Shown here one piece after another: positions 1 through 10,587 of a DNA stretch of 64,000 nucleotides; the first letter of the stretch is position 1; each line of letters opens with the position of its first letter. The position numbers and the translations under genes were made by a program. This DNA is from Cordylochernes scorpioides (Eukaryota > Arthropoda > Arachnida > Pseudoscorpiones > Chernetidae). The stretch covers positions 66,421,887-66,485,886 of the forward strand of contig CP092871.1 in NCBI GenBank assembly GCA_030710605.1, read 5' to 3'. The notes beneath the pieces were generated by a model. It was not told where the DNA came from. It worked only from the letters and a program-made list of their open reading frames with translations, and made no database searches.

Positions 1-970
1 AGGTTTTCGAAAAATAATTTCTTGAATATCCTTAGAGTTATTTGCAGATTTGTAGATTTAACTCGCAAGCAGCACCCCCCTAGCGGGGGATAACAAGTTT
101 TTTTATATATAAGTTTTATTATCACTAAGTTTATTATCTTAAAGATTATTTATCAAAAGTAAGATTTTCTACCTATTAATTGCGCACAAGTCAAAGTTAG
201 TTTTATAATTTATCTACAACATATTTTATGGGAGAATAGATAAAATGATGATTTTGTAATGTAGAAAATTAGGAAAGACAAAATTCAGGATGACACAGCA
301 ATTTATTTGAGACAAGAATAATGATACAATTCCAAGGCAAGATACTATTCCTTTAACTTCCAATTACCGAGGGAACCAATTAATAATGATTTTATTCAAC
401 TTATCGAGTATTTTTCAAGGGACCGGGGAAAAAAATGTTCACTTTATCGAGAGATTCAAATTTACAAGTTTCAAATTATCAAAATACAGTAAAACCCTGC
501 TAATACGAACCCTGGATATAACGAACCTTCCCTTATAACGAACCCACGCCGATTCCCAATACCATTCCATTGAAAATACCATCGTTATAACAAACTTTGC
601 GATTTTTAGAATAACGAACTACCCCTATAACGAACCTATTTTCGGTCCCAAAATAATAAAATCTATTTAAAATACTATGCTTATAACGAACTTAGAATTG
701 TAATTTAAAAAAAATTAAAGCAACCAAATTTTGAGCATGTTTCAGCTCGCGGATCGCGATTTCAAAACAATAAATTTAGCGGCATTGTTTGTTTTGAATT
801 TTGCACTTTATTTTTGCTGTATGCTGTATAAATTTTAACACATTATACTTTTTATTAAATAGAATATATTTTCATCCATTAAATTTGAAATATAAAAATA
901 CAAATGGCTTCCAAAATGAAGAAAACAAAGGCATTTTAAAAACAAAAGCGTTATTTCTTTTAAAAAAAAA

Positions 971-1283
971 GGGGGGGGGGTCGGTGGAAGGCTGGTTAAA
1001 CCATTTGGTTTCGACCACTACGACCCGGGTTCGATTCCCGCATTGGACACTTTTTATGTTTAAAAAAAAATGCTCCAATGGCCCCCAGATTCTTGCAAAA
1101 GTCCAACCCCACCAGCGAGTGCAAGTAACCAAACGGGGCTCTGGCACATTTGTAAGTGCAAAGTCGAACTGCTTTCACATGTGTAGACATGTGGTGCGCT
1201 TACAGTAAAAAGCAGTCGCTAACTACCCACCATGATTATCATGGCCTGTACCACGTGTACTAGGGATAAGCAAAAAAAAAAAA
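971..1283 (+). mobile_element. tRNA-derived SINE, full length
   Basis: The head carries a pol III B-box-like stretch GGGTTCGATTCCCGC at about 1027-1041, downstream of a TGGTTAAACC A-box-like stretch. The body runs through CCAACCCCACCAGCGAGTGC and GTCGAACTGCTTTCACATG to ACCACGTGTACTAGGGATAAGC and an A-tail. The same unit recurs in both orientations elsewhere in the window. It sits inside the pogo element, and A-runs on both sides hide any target duplication. ORFs read through it are not genes. Confidence 0.85.
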
Positions 1284-1378
1284 GGCCATTTTCTGTACTT
1301 TTCAAAGTGAAACAACACAGACAAAATGTTAAGAACATATTAAAATAAGATAATATAACTTTTCTATTATAAAAGATA

Positions 1379-2191
1379 ACTATATTAATAAAATGCAAAT
1401 TTCATAAGAGGACATCACTAAAAACTTTCGTTACAATGCATCAATTTCAACTAAATTTTCAACATTTATGTAAAACGAGATGGAGCAGGTTTTGCTTAAC
1501 ATCAAAATATTTTTCCCTAACATTAACATGTGTAACTTCGCTGTTATCGATTAAATACAAAAAAAATCAACAGAGTTAATTTTATTTATATATAAATACA
1601 AAATTAAATTTCAACAGAGTTAATTTTTTTACATACTAGCTAATAATCTCAATCTAAAAAATATTCAAAACAAGCAATTTTAAGATAACACCATATGTAA
1701 AACAGTCGGCCAAGAAAACAAATAACGTGTAATATATATATAATATAATATATATAATAAAATCTTAAATATTATTTATCAAAAGTAAGATTATCTCAGG
1801 ATGACACGGTAATTTATTTGAGACAAGAATAATGATACAATTCCAAGGCGAAGATACTATTCCTTTAACTTCCAATTACCGAGGGAACCAATTAATATTG
1901 ATTTTATTCAACTTATCGAGTATTTTTCAAGGGACCGGAAAAAAATGTTCACTAGATAAAACGATGATTTTGTAATGTAGAAAATTAGGAAAGACAAAAT
2001 TCAGGATGACACGGCACACAGGGACCGGGAAAAAATGTTCACTTTATCGAGAGATTCAAATTTACAAGTTTCAAATTATCAAAATATATCTTCTTTTTTT
2101 AATAAGTTTATAGAGAATTGTTTTAACAAATGTTCGTTAGACAAACCTTTACTCGGGTAAAAACCTGGGCGAAGCCGGGCACATCCGCTAG
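1379..2191 (+). mobile_element. Nonautonomous Helitron inside pogo element
   Basis: The 5' end reads CTATATTAATAAAATGC and the 3' end has the hairpin CCTGGGCGAAGCCGGG, ACATCCG, CTAG and a target T (2192). It closely resembles the copy at 37983-38461 and is longer because it retains more interior, including the ATAATGATACAATTCCAAGG and GGAAAGACAAAATTCAGGATG blocks. No ORF of note. Confidence 0.75.
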
Positions 2192-2634
2192 TAAAATATA
2201 AAGCTATTAAAAATTGTTACAAAGAGGAATCAACCTCAACTTTTGCCGCGATCGTACATTTAGGGCTAAAAAAAAAATCCAAATAAATGGTCCCGTGATC
2301 AAACAAAAACTATTTTTATGCCATTAACTATGGTGATTTTAAAGTCAGCAATGTTTTGCATGACAGGTTTAAAAAAAACGAAATCTAGACCTAGAAGAAT
2401 ATGTGGGAAAATGAAATGGAAGAAAAACACCAACTTTATTTGAATGGTGCAATGCTTGAAGAATGCTTTGAAGCAACAAGGTGTTAGAGCCATTTTTCCA
2501 AGTAAACAATGTATTATATAATGTGATAATGATGTTTTAAAATGATTTTATATCTTTGAATATATATTTAATAAAACTTTGCCTAGGATTTGTCTTGATT
2601 TTTAAATTAGACATAGAGATACATGTATGTTAAT

Positions 2635-2953
2635 TTTTTTTTTTTTACTTATCCTTAGTACACGTGGTACAGGCCATGATAATCATGGTGGGTAGTTAGC
2701 GACTGCTTTTTTTTTTTTTACTGTAAGCGCACCACATGTCTACACATGTGAAAGCAGTTCACTTTGCACTTACAAATGTGCCAGAGCCCCGTTTGATTAC
2801 TTGCACTCGCTGGTGGGGTTGGACTTTTGCAAGAATCGGGGGGCCATTGAAGCATTTTTTTTTTAAACAGAAAAAAGTGTCCAATGCGGGAATCGAACCC
2901 GGGTCGTAGTGGTCGAAAACCAAACGGTTTAACCAGCCTTCCACCGACCCCCC
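2635..2953 (-). mobile_element. tRNA-derived SINE, full length, with 12-13 bp TSD
   Basis: Minus-strand copy of the SINE at 971-1283. It begins (plus strand) with a T-rich tail, then TTATCCTTAGTACACGTGG, and ends at the tRNA-like head GGGAATCGAACCCGGGTCG...CCACCGACC. It is flanked by a direct repeat CATGTATGTTAAT at about 2622-2634 and 2953-2965, the hallmark of LINE-mediated insertion. Confidence 0.9.
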
Positions 2954-3731
2954 ATGTATGTTAATGATAAGAAGAACCTATCATCTAATGATTTCTATTA
3001 TTATTCAGTATTAATGTAAGGAAATTGGTCAATTAAGGGAATTAAAACAAAGTGACCACTATTAAGAGGAAGCCTCTTCCAGTGTGTATGGCTGTCCTTT
3101 AATTATACGGTCTAAAAATTTTGAAAAGTAAAAAAAAATGGCCAAACCGTGGCTATAGTGAACCAAAAGCTCTGTTCCATTGGGGTTCACTATAGAGGGG
3201 TTTTACTGTATATCTATTTTTTTTTTTGATAAGTTTATAGAGAATTTTTTTAACAAATGTTCGTTAGACAAACCTTTACTCGGGTAAAAACCGGGCGAAC
3301 CCGGGTACATCCGCTAGTTATATCATATAATACTTCCATTATATTAGCATAAGAGGGTAAAATTAGAGAGTAATTGTCAGGATGATAAGACAATTTATGT
3401 TGATCAAATAAATCACATCTTATTTACACATCAAATAACAGGAATCTATAAGAATAAAATAACAAAATGAATAATCTGTAGATAATTATTTTGTTACCTA
3501 GTTCCTTTCCTATGAGAGCTTTGGCCTCCAGCTTGCAAATTTTGTTATCTCTGACATGTTTTTTTTTTTTTTTTTTTTTTTAAGGGATTCCTCAGTGTCT
3601 TGAGAGTTATCTCTAATAACTTGGCATTATTTTTTCTAATCACAAAGGGTGGTTGTGTCATTGATAGTAACTTCTTAGAAAGAGGGAATCATATATCGCC
3701 GCAACTCTTTTTATTAACGTGATTAAGGAAG

Positions 3732-3754
3732 CTTTCGGGCAAGCCCTTCTTCAG
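3732..3754 (-). ncRNA. Hammerhead-ribozyme-like core, minus-strand arm
   Basis: Exact reverse-complement counterpart of 3955-3977 in the other arm of the inverted repeat. A transcript through the whole element would carry one sense and one antisense core and would fold into a long hairpin rather than two independent ribozymes. Confidence 0.45.
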
Positions 3755-3954
3755 CTAATTATATTGTACAAACAAGGCAAGCGAGAGAGAGATTATATAT
3801 AATTTTTTAATATAAAATAAAATAAAAGAAAATTACCACGCCCCTATCGCCCTCGTTTCACCGCGTGGTAATTTTCTTTTCTTTTATTTTATTTTATATT
3901 AAAAAACGATATATAATCTCTCTCTCGCCTGCCTTGTTTGTACAATATAATTAG

Positions 3955-3977
3955 CTGAAGAAGGGCTTGCCCGAAAG
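3955..3977 (+). ncRNA. Hammerhead-ribozyme-like core, plus-strand arm
   Basis: CTGAAGA, a GGGC-TT-GCCC stem-loop, then GAAAG. This is the order of conserved boxes of a minimal hammerhead (CUGANGA, stem II, GAAA) as found in Penelope-like elements. I have not verified stems I and III or a cleavage-site UH, so self-cleavage is not claimed. Confidence 0.45.
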
Positions 3978-4077
3978 CTTCCTTAATCACGTTAATAAAA
4001 AGAGTTGCGGCGATATATGATTCCCTCTTTCTAAATTGTCGAAATCCGCAAACCGTTTACCATGAGTAACTTCTTAG

Positions 4078-4757
4078 TTTTGACACTGCTTTGAAGTCAT
4101 TGGCAGTAAAATGGAGTCCATAGCAACCATGGCCTCAAAGTCTGCCCAGAAATCTTCCCTATTTTGTCCAGCATCTCTACCAAAGTTTCATGTATAGAAA
4201 AAATGAGGCAAAACAAGTGTCAGTATGTCATTTCATTTTAGATCAAAAAGCAATAATATATTGATGTGACAAGGGCAGGGATGTAATTCTAGTTGTTTTA
4301 TTTGGTGCATTGCTGGGCTCGTGGTCCAGTCCAGGAAGGTCGTTAAGTTCTGGGTCTCACCGGGCCAGTTGTAGGAGGGGTTGGAGCTGTTGCTAGGCGT
4401 TATGCAATCGCCAGGTCAAGATCTAAACAAGACGAAGATTTATCGAATACTGGCATGTTGTATTTAACACATTGCCGCAAAACTGTGGTCAATGATCAAA
4501 TACAATTTATATCTGTCATCTCTGTGGTACCATTTCTCTGATAAAAATAATAACATTAAAAAAAATTTAAAAAATAAAATAATTTTTAATGGTCATGTGT
4601 ATCATCGGTAGGCTACTTGTTGATACGCAACAATATATTGTACCTAAATTACATACCCAGGTTCCTGGAGTGTAACTGTATTTGTATAAAGGAACTGAGA
4701 GATAAAGATAGAAATAAGCTTAGTAACAAAATATTAAAGTTAATAATTTGTTTTTAA
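4078..4757. other. Repeat remnant and unassigned sequence
   Basis: The first 150 bp continue the unclassified repeat. From about 4230 to 4757 I see no ORF, RNA gene or recognisable element. The moderately GC-rich stretch 4300-4440 has no coding frame. Confidence 0.4.
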
Positions 4758-5617
4758 TACGAGGGCCATCCAATAAATAAGTTTCCCTATTTTTTAACAG
4801 ATAAATAACATTATTTACAATTATGCAGTTATCATTTTTTTCATTATAAAACTCATAGACTACTTCTCTACTAGGGCCTCCAATCCCGGAGCCAAATAAT
4901 GATCCCAAAATCCCGGGATTCTGCTCGAAAAATCCCGGGATTACTGGTTTGTGCATGAAAACCAGTGCAAAAATATATTTTTCTTATCTAGCATTTTGGT
5001 AATCAAACAGATGATGAGATAGCACACTTTTGACGTTTTGTTTATTCAGCTGCATTTCGGGTCTTTTTTTTCTGAGAGATTTGAAATTATTTTCATGTAC
5101 TAATAACGAAGGGTTATTCTGCAAGATCTTTCCAAAATGGCAGCCTCTAGAATGAGAGTATGCAGCAGTATTCATGAAGGGGGGCCCCAGTTTTTGTTGA
5201 CATGCAAATAGTGGCTTCTTAGTAGCGTCATCCCTTTATTTTTGTGGCGGACCTGCGTGTAACATGGACCCGCCACTAACCTCTTATCTGGGCTCCAAAT
5301 TGTTCTATAATATATATATTTTTTAATCTATGTTTATACTCTCCATCCTGTACTCTGTATGCATGGGTCATCATGAACGCACTGCTCTGCTGTTCATTTT
5401 GTGAAACCCTCGCTAGCTTTTTTGTCATTTAATTTAAATTAAATTTATTTAATGTCATTTCATTAAATGCTTCGTCACTATCAAGCATCAGCCTAAAGTA
5501 GTTTTCAACTTATACGAACATAAAACAAAGTCTCTAAAACAATATTATCGGACCTTGTTATTTCTCAATAGAAGACGCATCAGACATTTTTGGTAAGCTT
5601 ATCACTTCTTGATTGTG

Positions 5618-5836
5618 ATGGCGAAGTTTATTCCTTTTAAATCAGAAGGAATCTGGTGCTATTACCTACGAGACGGATCTGGCCAAAATGCACAGTGTAT
5701 AGCGTGCAAAAGGATTTTGAAATGCGTCGGTGGGTCAACAAAAGGGCTGCATGTACACCAGAAGGCGGTCCACAAAATCGAAACTTTGAAGAGCAATTCT
5801 ACTTCTAATGCAATTAATTTTTTTTTTTCAAAGTAA
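5618..5836 (+). pseudogene. hAT transposase N-terminal BED zinc finger, truncated
   Basis: The ORF opens MAKFIPFKSEGIWCYY and shows the BED layout: aromatic residues before the finger, C-x2-C (QCIACK), a GGSTKGL segment, then H-x5-H (HVHQKAVH). BED fingers bind DNA in hAT transposases. The frame ends after about 72 residues in a T-rich stretch, where several hundred residues with the RNase-H-fold catalytic domain and the hAT dimerisation region should follow. It is therefore a remnant with no expected activity. The ATG at 5618 is the first in the frame. Confidence 0.8.
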
Positions 5837-6196
5837 TGCATTGCAAAGTAATCATAATTACAAGGTAATGTATTACTTTGAATGGAATACTGCCCAACAC
5901 TGCATTAAGAGATGTGGTCTAAGAGTTCCAAGAACAGTAATTTTTTTCCAGATGTGTGTACAGTAATTGACAGATAATTTCAAACTGTAACCCAAAAGCA
6001 ATGATTTAGTTCATAAGCAGGCGTAAAATATATGGCTTTCAGGTTGTTTTCATCGTATTAAGTGCCACATCATTGGCACTATATAAAAGAAAAAATTAAA
6101 AATATAACGAACAAAACAATATGCCTCTTGGCGTAGAAAGACAAAAATGTTTTTTGATCCCGGGATTGAGAAAAAAAGCAATCCCGAATCAATTTT
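5834..6196. repeat. Tandem duplication of the hAT 3' region, unit 1
   Basis: About 363 bp beginning AAGTAATCATAATTACAAGG and running through ATACTGCCCAACACTGC to GATCCCGGGATTGAG. It is repeated almost unchanged from 6197, where the Gypsy element splits the second unit (6197-6406 plus 10712-10873). Only the second unit ends in the true TIR. Confidence 0.85.
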
Positions 6197-6406
6197 TTGC
6201 AAAGTAATCGTAATTACAAGGTAATGTATTACTTTGAATGGAATACTGCCCAACACTGCATTAAGAGATGTGGTCTAAGAGTTCCAAGAACAGTAATTTT
6301 TTTCCAGATGTGTGTACAATAATTGACAGATAATTTCAAACTGTAACCCAAAAGCAATGATTTAGTTCATAAGCAGGCGTAAAATATATGGCTTTCAGGT
6401 TGTTTT

Positions 6407-6530
6407 TGTTTTAATGTCCATCTATACAGAGAGCAAAACAACAACTGACTCACCCGTGCTGGCAAGGTCACGCTCCGCTGCGTCACGTGGGAAAACATAC
6501 GTAGATGTTTTCTTACATGTTCTCAGCACA
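6407..6530 (-). repeat. 3' LTR of Gypsy element
   Basis: 124 bp, TGTTTTAATG...TCTCAGCACA as read on the plus strand, and identical by eye to the 5' LTR. Identity of the two LTRs implies a recent insertion. Confidence 0.95.
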
Positions 6531-6541
6531 TCCCCCTTTTT
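6531..6541 (-). other. Polypurine tract of Gypsy element
   Basis: AAAAAGGGGGA on the minus strand directly abutting the 3' LTR, the expected place for plus-strand priming. Confidence 0.8.
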
Positions 6542-6590
6542 AAGACTTGAAATATATATATACATTACAAACTTTAAATGCATAATATAA

Positions 6591-8615
6591 TTAATAATGA
6601 AGGCGATCCACAGGTTTAACAATTCGTCCACTCCGGGTTCTTATCTGGCCGTCTTCTGAATCGTTAGAGGGATAATCCACAACTGGGGTCTTTTCATTTT
6701 CAACCAGTTCCTCCCCCGAAAAGGTCGGCGTCGATGGGTCGGCTGGATATTGCACTGTAACTCCTTTTCGTAGATGGAACCTGTTTCGACGTAAAGTCCC
6801 AACTGGAGTATCAACCATATATGACCTTGGTGTCGATGCTTTCTGCTTTACAATCCCCCAGGTTCGCATATCTGTAATCCAAACCGTGTCACCTTCGGAT
6901 AGCTCCTCCATGTCCGTAGCTCCGCAGCGTCGATCATATCTGGATTTCATATCCTTTCTCCTTCTCCCCTCCTTTCTTTTCAGGGTCTGAGAGTCCACCA
7001 ACTTTGGATTAAGATTCTCTGGTGCAATTGGCAAGGTCGTTCGTAGTTTACGTCCCATGAGAAGCTCAGCAGGGCTGCAACCGTTCTCCAAAGGGGTCGA
7101 TCGATACTCCAGGAGTCCAAGCGATGGGTCTTGATTTTTCTTGAGGATCAACTTAGCAATTTTCACACCTGCTTCTGCCATCCCATTGCTCTGCGGGAAT
7201 CGAGGACTTGAAGTGACATGTTGGAATCCGTATTGCCTTGCGAAATTTGCAAATTCACGAGCAGCTCCAAATTGCGTCCCATTATCGCTTACAACAGTTT
7301 CTGGTATTCCATGTCGGGCAAATATGGATTTGCAACTACGCACCACCACACTGGCTGTGAGCCGATCCAGCTGAATCATTTCAGGAAAGCGAGAATAATA
7401 GTCAATGACGACTAGATACCACTTATTCTCGAACTTGAACAAATCCATTCCAATCTTTTGCCACGGTCGTGTAGGAAAGTTGGTTGGTATCAAAGGTTCA
7501 TGTTTTGAGACGGCTTCCTGGATACAGACACTGCACTTTCTGACCGTTTCCGCGATCTCCTCCGAAATTCTAGGCCACCATACCTTCTCACGTGCGCGAA
7601 GTCTTGTTTTTGTAATCCCGAAGTGCCCAGCGTGCAACTTCTCTAGGATCTCCAGTTTCATACTTGCTGGAATAACAAGACGACAGCTACGCATCAGTAG
7701 TCCATTTTGAACGCCGAGTTCATCCTTGACATGCCAATAAGAGAGCAGAGCCTGTGACATCTTCTTCTTATCTGGCCAGCCTTTCTCAAGGTAGTTGACT
7801 ACTGCTTTCAGGGTCGTATCTTCTTGTTGAGCTTCAAAAATCTTCGTCAACATCTCGTCTTTGTCGGTTATACTCGAGAGAACTGCATTTATATGCGCTG
7901 AGGTTTGCCGTTCGTTTTCACCTCCCTCGGTTGTAAGAAGTGGTTGTCTGGATAATGCATCGGCGTCGAGCAGCTCCTTTCCAGGGATATGCACTATTTC
8001 GAATTCAAACCTCATCATACGCATTCGGAAACGTTGCAGTCTTGGGGTCAGAGAACTCAATTCTTTCGTCGAAAATAGAGGAATGAGAGGCTTATGGTCG
8101 GTCTCAATTCGGAAACGCTTTCCAAGCAGGAAATCTTGAAAACGTTCGCATGCCCATGCAATTGCGAGAGCCTCTTTCTCGATCTGAGCATATCGTTTTT
8201 CGGTAGGTGTCATAGTTCTAGAAGAATAAGCAACAGGTCGCCAGATTCCATTCTTACCTTCTTGCTTCAGTACCGCTCCCAAACCGTATGAAGATGCGTC
8301 GGATGACACCATAGTTGGTTTCCTGACGTCGTATGCTGCCAAGATGGGTTGAGTCGTGAGCAATTCTTTCAACTTTCGGAATGCTCGCTCCTGGCTGCAA
8401 TCCCAAACGAAGTCTTGACCTTTCACCAACAACTGGTTCAGTGGAGCCACAATTTCAGATAAATTTTCCACAAAGCGTCCCAGATGGTTCACCATGCCAA
8501 GAAATCTTCTTACGCCATGAACATCGGTCGGAGCAGGCATCTTCGCCACTGCTTCGATTTTCGCTGGATCTGGTCGAATACCGTCTTCATCCAGTATGTG
8601 CCCAAGAAAATTAAT
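6591..8615 (-). pseudogene. Gypsy Pol: RNase H and integrase
   Basis: The frame continues RT after a premature TGA at about 8613-8615. In order: the RT connection region (VRRFLGMVNHLGRF), RNase H (VSSDASSYGLGAVL, then TDHKPL), the integrase HHCC zinc finger (HAGHFG...CSVC), the integrase core with D (IGMDLF), D (VVSDNGTQF) and E (QSNGMAEAGVK), and a C-terminal module with VDTPVGTLRRNRFHLR. Integrase joins cDNA to host DNA; RNase H degrades the template. All catalytic residues I could check are present. The stop separating it from RT probably arose by a single C-to-T change at a CpG. Confidence 0.9.
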
Positions 8616-9110
8616 TCATGGCACGCCGAAGACACACTTGGCCTTGTTTAGTGTAACTTTCGCCTCTTTCAGTTTTCGGAGCACTAAACGAAGAATTCGA
8701 TCGTGAGTCTTGGAGTCGGAGGCAAATATCAGGATATCGTCCAGGTAACACATTACACCGTCCATGCCTTGCAAGATTATTGACATAACTCTCTGAAAAT
8801 ATTCTGGGGCGAGTGAGATTCCAAATGGCATTCTGCAGTATTTATATCTCCCAAAAGGAGTGATGAAGGTCGTTAAATGCTGGCAGTCCGGGCTCAACGG
8901 AATCTGGTGAAAGCCACTGTTCGCGTCCAGTTTCGAAAAGAATCTTGCTTCCCCCAGTTGCCCCAGCATGTGCTCCACCACTGGCATGGGATGCACTTCG
9001 CGCTGTACATGTTCGTTCAGCCTTGAGAGATCCACACAGAGTCGTATGTCGCCATTCGGTTTACCAGCAATCACAGTCGGTGCACACCATTCAGTCGCAA
9101 CGTTAACTTG
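8616..9110 (-). pseudogene. Gypsy Pol: reverse transcriptase
   Basis: Contains the RT blocks CVDLSRLNEH, FSKLDANSGFHQIPL, FITPFGRYKYCRMPFG and the catalytic YLDDILIF. The N-terminal part joins the protease frame only after a shift at a GGGG run near 9120, and the C-terminal end meets an in-frame TGA. It is a typical Ty3/Gypsy RT in a broken Pol frame. Confidence 0.92.
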
Positions 9111-9666
9111 TGCTATGATTCCCCGCCTTCTCGAGCTCTTCCAATCTTGTTCTGAGCTTTTCCATCAAAGGTATTGGTACCCGTCGAGGAGTATGCACAG
9201 CATAGGGTTTTGCTCCAGGTTTCAATTTGATTTCGTAAGGGTTTCCGATCTGTCCCAGTCCTTCAAATACTTCAGGGAATTCCTTGATCGGGTTAATTCT
9301 CGTCGCAACCACTTCAATCCGCCTCGCCAGGTTCAAGAGCTCACATGCCCGGCGACTCAGAAGAGGTTCACTCAAACGACGAATAACATAAATCTTCTCC
9401 TTGATTTCATAATTGTCATTTCGCAGCGTTGATATAAACATACCCACAGTCTGAAGTTCGGAAAATTCAGCAGCTCTAATGTTGATATCACTTTCCACTA
9501 GTCGTTGTTGTCCCATTATCTTCTTGAAGAGACACAGAGGAACACATGTAACATCCGCCTGGGAGTCGAGCTTGAACTTCACCTTTTTCCCGTTCACTTG
9601 GATTTCTGCTGTCCATCGCCTCCTGCACTCGTCTTCATCATTATCGAGATTAGATGAATCCTCCAC
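9103..9666 (-). pseudogene. Gypsy Pol: aspartic protease and linker
   Basis: The protease core reads FKLDSQADVTCVP. The family motif is D-S/T-G-A, so here the glycine after Asp-Ser is replaced by glutamine, which would be expected to weaken or abolish activity. The frame overlaps the end of Gag (9594-9666) in a different phase, consistent with programmed frameshifting, and ends after LEELEKAGN at an apparent one-base insertion in a G-run. Confidence 0.82.
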
Positions 9667-10505
9667 AGCTGAGACCTCCAGGAGAAAACCAATTTTTCTT
9701 CATCAAGTTCAGAAACAGCTTTGACTTCCGCAGTCTTTGCCTGTTTATCTGGGCAGCAATTTGCAAAATGGCCAGTTTTTGAACATAGGTTACATCTTTG
9801 TCCTTCCGCACGGCAGGGCTGTCCTTCCCTGTGGGTGAAACCTCCGCATTTTGGACATCGTGATCTTGTTTTGGCTGACTTCTCCTTCTTCCTCGAAGGC
9901 TGCTGTTGTTGTTTCGGTGATTGTTTCTTCGAGTTGAACTTCACCTGATTGACCTTTTGGCTTGTTGAGGGACGCTGCAGGTCGACTTGCTGCTGTCGAA
10001 CGGCTTCCTGCTGTCGAACCATTTTCACCGCCTTTTCCAAAGTCAGTTCGCTGTCCAACTGCATTCTTTCAGATAGAGCTTTGTCCCTCACTCCAACCAC
10101 TATTCGGTCACGGATCAACTGCTCATGAAGACCCTCAAATTCGCAACTATCAGCCAATTTGTACAATGAAGTGATGAATTCGTCCACTGGCTCCCGATCC
10201 TCTTGGATTCTTGAATTAAATTTCGCACGTTCGTAGATAATATTCTTTCTGACACAGAAGTGGCTGTCGAACGCCTTGAGGACGGAATCAATTTTCGTTG
10301 CCTCTTCCTCCTTTTCGAACTTGAAGGTCCTGAATATATCATCTGCGCGGTCACCCATCAAGTACATGAACAAATCGATCTTGTCCGCCTCCTCTTTCTT
10401 CTTCATTCCACTGACCACGAGGTATCGTTCGAATCTCTTCCTCCATTTGGGCCATTCGTTGGGAGTCGAGAAGTCGAAAGTTTCTGGAGGTTGAATCTGA
10501 GCCAT
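9594..10505 (-). CDS. Gypsy Gag protein
   Basis: A 303-codon ORF starting MAQIQPPETFDF, 82 nt downstream of the 5' LTR. The N-terminal two thirds is a retrotransposon capsid region (WPKWRKRFERYLVVSG, later YKLADSCEFEGL). Then come a basic linker and two cysteine/histidine clusters: CPKCGGFTHREGQPC, and the zinc knuckle CNLCSKTGHFANCC. Gag forms the intracellular particle and binds the element's RNA. This ORF is unbroken. Confidence 0.9.
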   Translation of the reverse strand: MAQIQPPETFDFSTPNEWPKWRKRFERYLVVSGMKKKEEADKIDLFMYLMGDRADDIFRTFKFEKEEEATKIDSVLKAFDSHFCVRKNIIYERAKFNSRIQEDREPVDEFITSLYKLADSCEFEGLHEQLIRDRIVVGVRDKALSERMQLDSELTLEKAVKMVRQQEAVRQQQVDLQRPSTSQKVNQVKFNSKKQSPKQQQQPSRKKEKSAKTRSRCPKCGGFTHREGQPCRAEGQRCNLCSKTGHFANCCPDKQAKTAEVKAVSELDEEKLVFSWRSQLWRIHLISIMMKTSAGGDGQQKSK

Positions 10506-10568
10506 GTTGAATTATCTTCCAAGGTACACAAAAATCGATATTTTGCAATATACGGGTTCGTAGTTTAT

Positions 10569-10587
10569 CCAGTTATCGCTGCCACCA
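10569..10587 (-). other. Primer-binding site of Gypsy element
   Basis: TGGTGGCAGCGATAACTGG on the minus strand, directly abutting the 5' LTR. The leading TGG pairs with a tRNA CCA end. I do not assign the tRNA. Confidence 0.75.

Larger units (their letters stand above)
487..3208. mobile_element. Nonautonomous pogo/Tigger-type DNA transposon with nested insertions
   Basis: Left end CAGTAAAACCCTGCTAATAC and right end GGGGTTTTACTG are inverted, flanked by TA on both sides (485-486 and 3209-3210), as in the pogo branch of Tc1/mariner. It lies inside a Helitron. The inner sequence (AATTTTGAGCATGTTTCAGC and following) also occurs in the 1.2-kb copy at 12141-13344. The extra length here comes from two SINEs (971-1283, 2635-2953) and a Helitron (1379-2191). 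No transposase motif is visible. Confidence 0.8.
1..3317 (+). mobile_element. Nonautonomous Helitron, 5' end outside window, split by a pogo element
   Basis: Positions 1-486 and 3209-3317 join into one repeat unit once the pogo insertion is removed. The right end shows a Helitron 3' terminus: the hairpin ACCGGGCGAACCCGGGT, then ACATCCG, then CTAG at 3314-3317 followed by a target T. The same order (5' TCTATATATA, internal AATAAATTGCCGTGTCATCC stretch, 3' CCCGGGCGAAGCCGGG hairpin, CTAG) recurs at least ten times in this window. No Rep/helicase ORF is present, so it is nonautonomous. The assignment to Helitrons rests on termini only. Confidence 0.75.
3679..4064. mobile_element. Penelope-like element termini as a large inverted repeat
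   Basis: Two arms of about 165 bp (3679-3840 and 3864-4031) are near-perfect reverse complements around a spacer of about 23 bp, followed by 32 unpaired bases. A 13-bp direct repeat AGTAACTTCTTAG flanks the insertion (3666-3678 and 4065-4077). Each arm contains CTGAAGAAGGGCTTGCCCG followed by AAAG, which matches the hammerhead-type core of Penelope-like retroelements (CTGAnGA, stem, GAAA). Inverted terminal copies and long TSDs fit that class. No reverse transcriptase or GIY-YIG sequence remains. Confidence 0.7.
3390..4230. repeat. Unclassified interspersed repeat, copy 1
   Basis: This stretch is related to 20040-20640: CTGTAGATA..., then a TTTGTTACCTAGTTCC / TTTGTAACAAAACTCC region, TTGCAAATT...TGTT...CTGACATG, CTCAGTGTCTTGAGAGT / CTCAATGTCTTGAAAGT, and GACCTCAAGGCC-like text at the end. 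A further diverged relative may lie at about 47825-47910. Copy 1 is interrupted by the Penelope-type palindrome and copy 2 by a solo LTR. I do not recognise the family and see no protein domain. Confidence 0.5.

Noticed and set aside
801-1208. ORF of 135 codons
   Set aside because: Reads through a SINE and flanking pogo DNA; similar readings appear wherever the SINE occurs.
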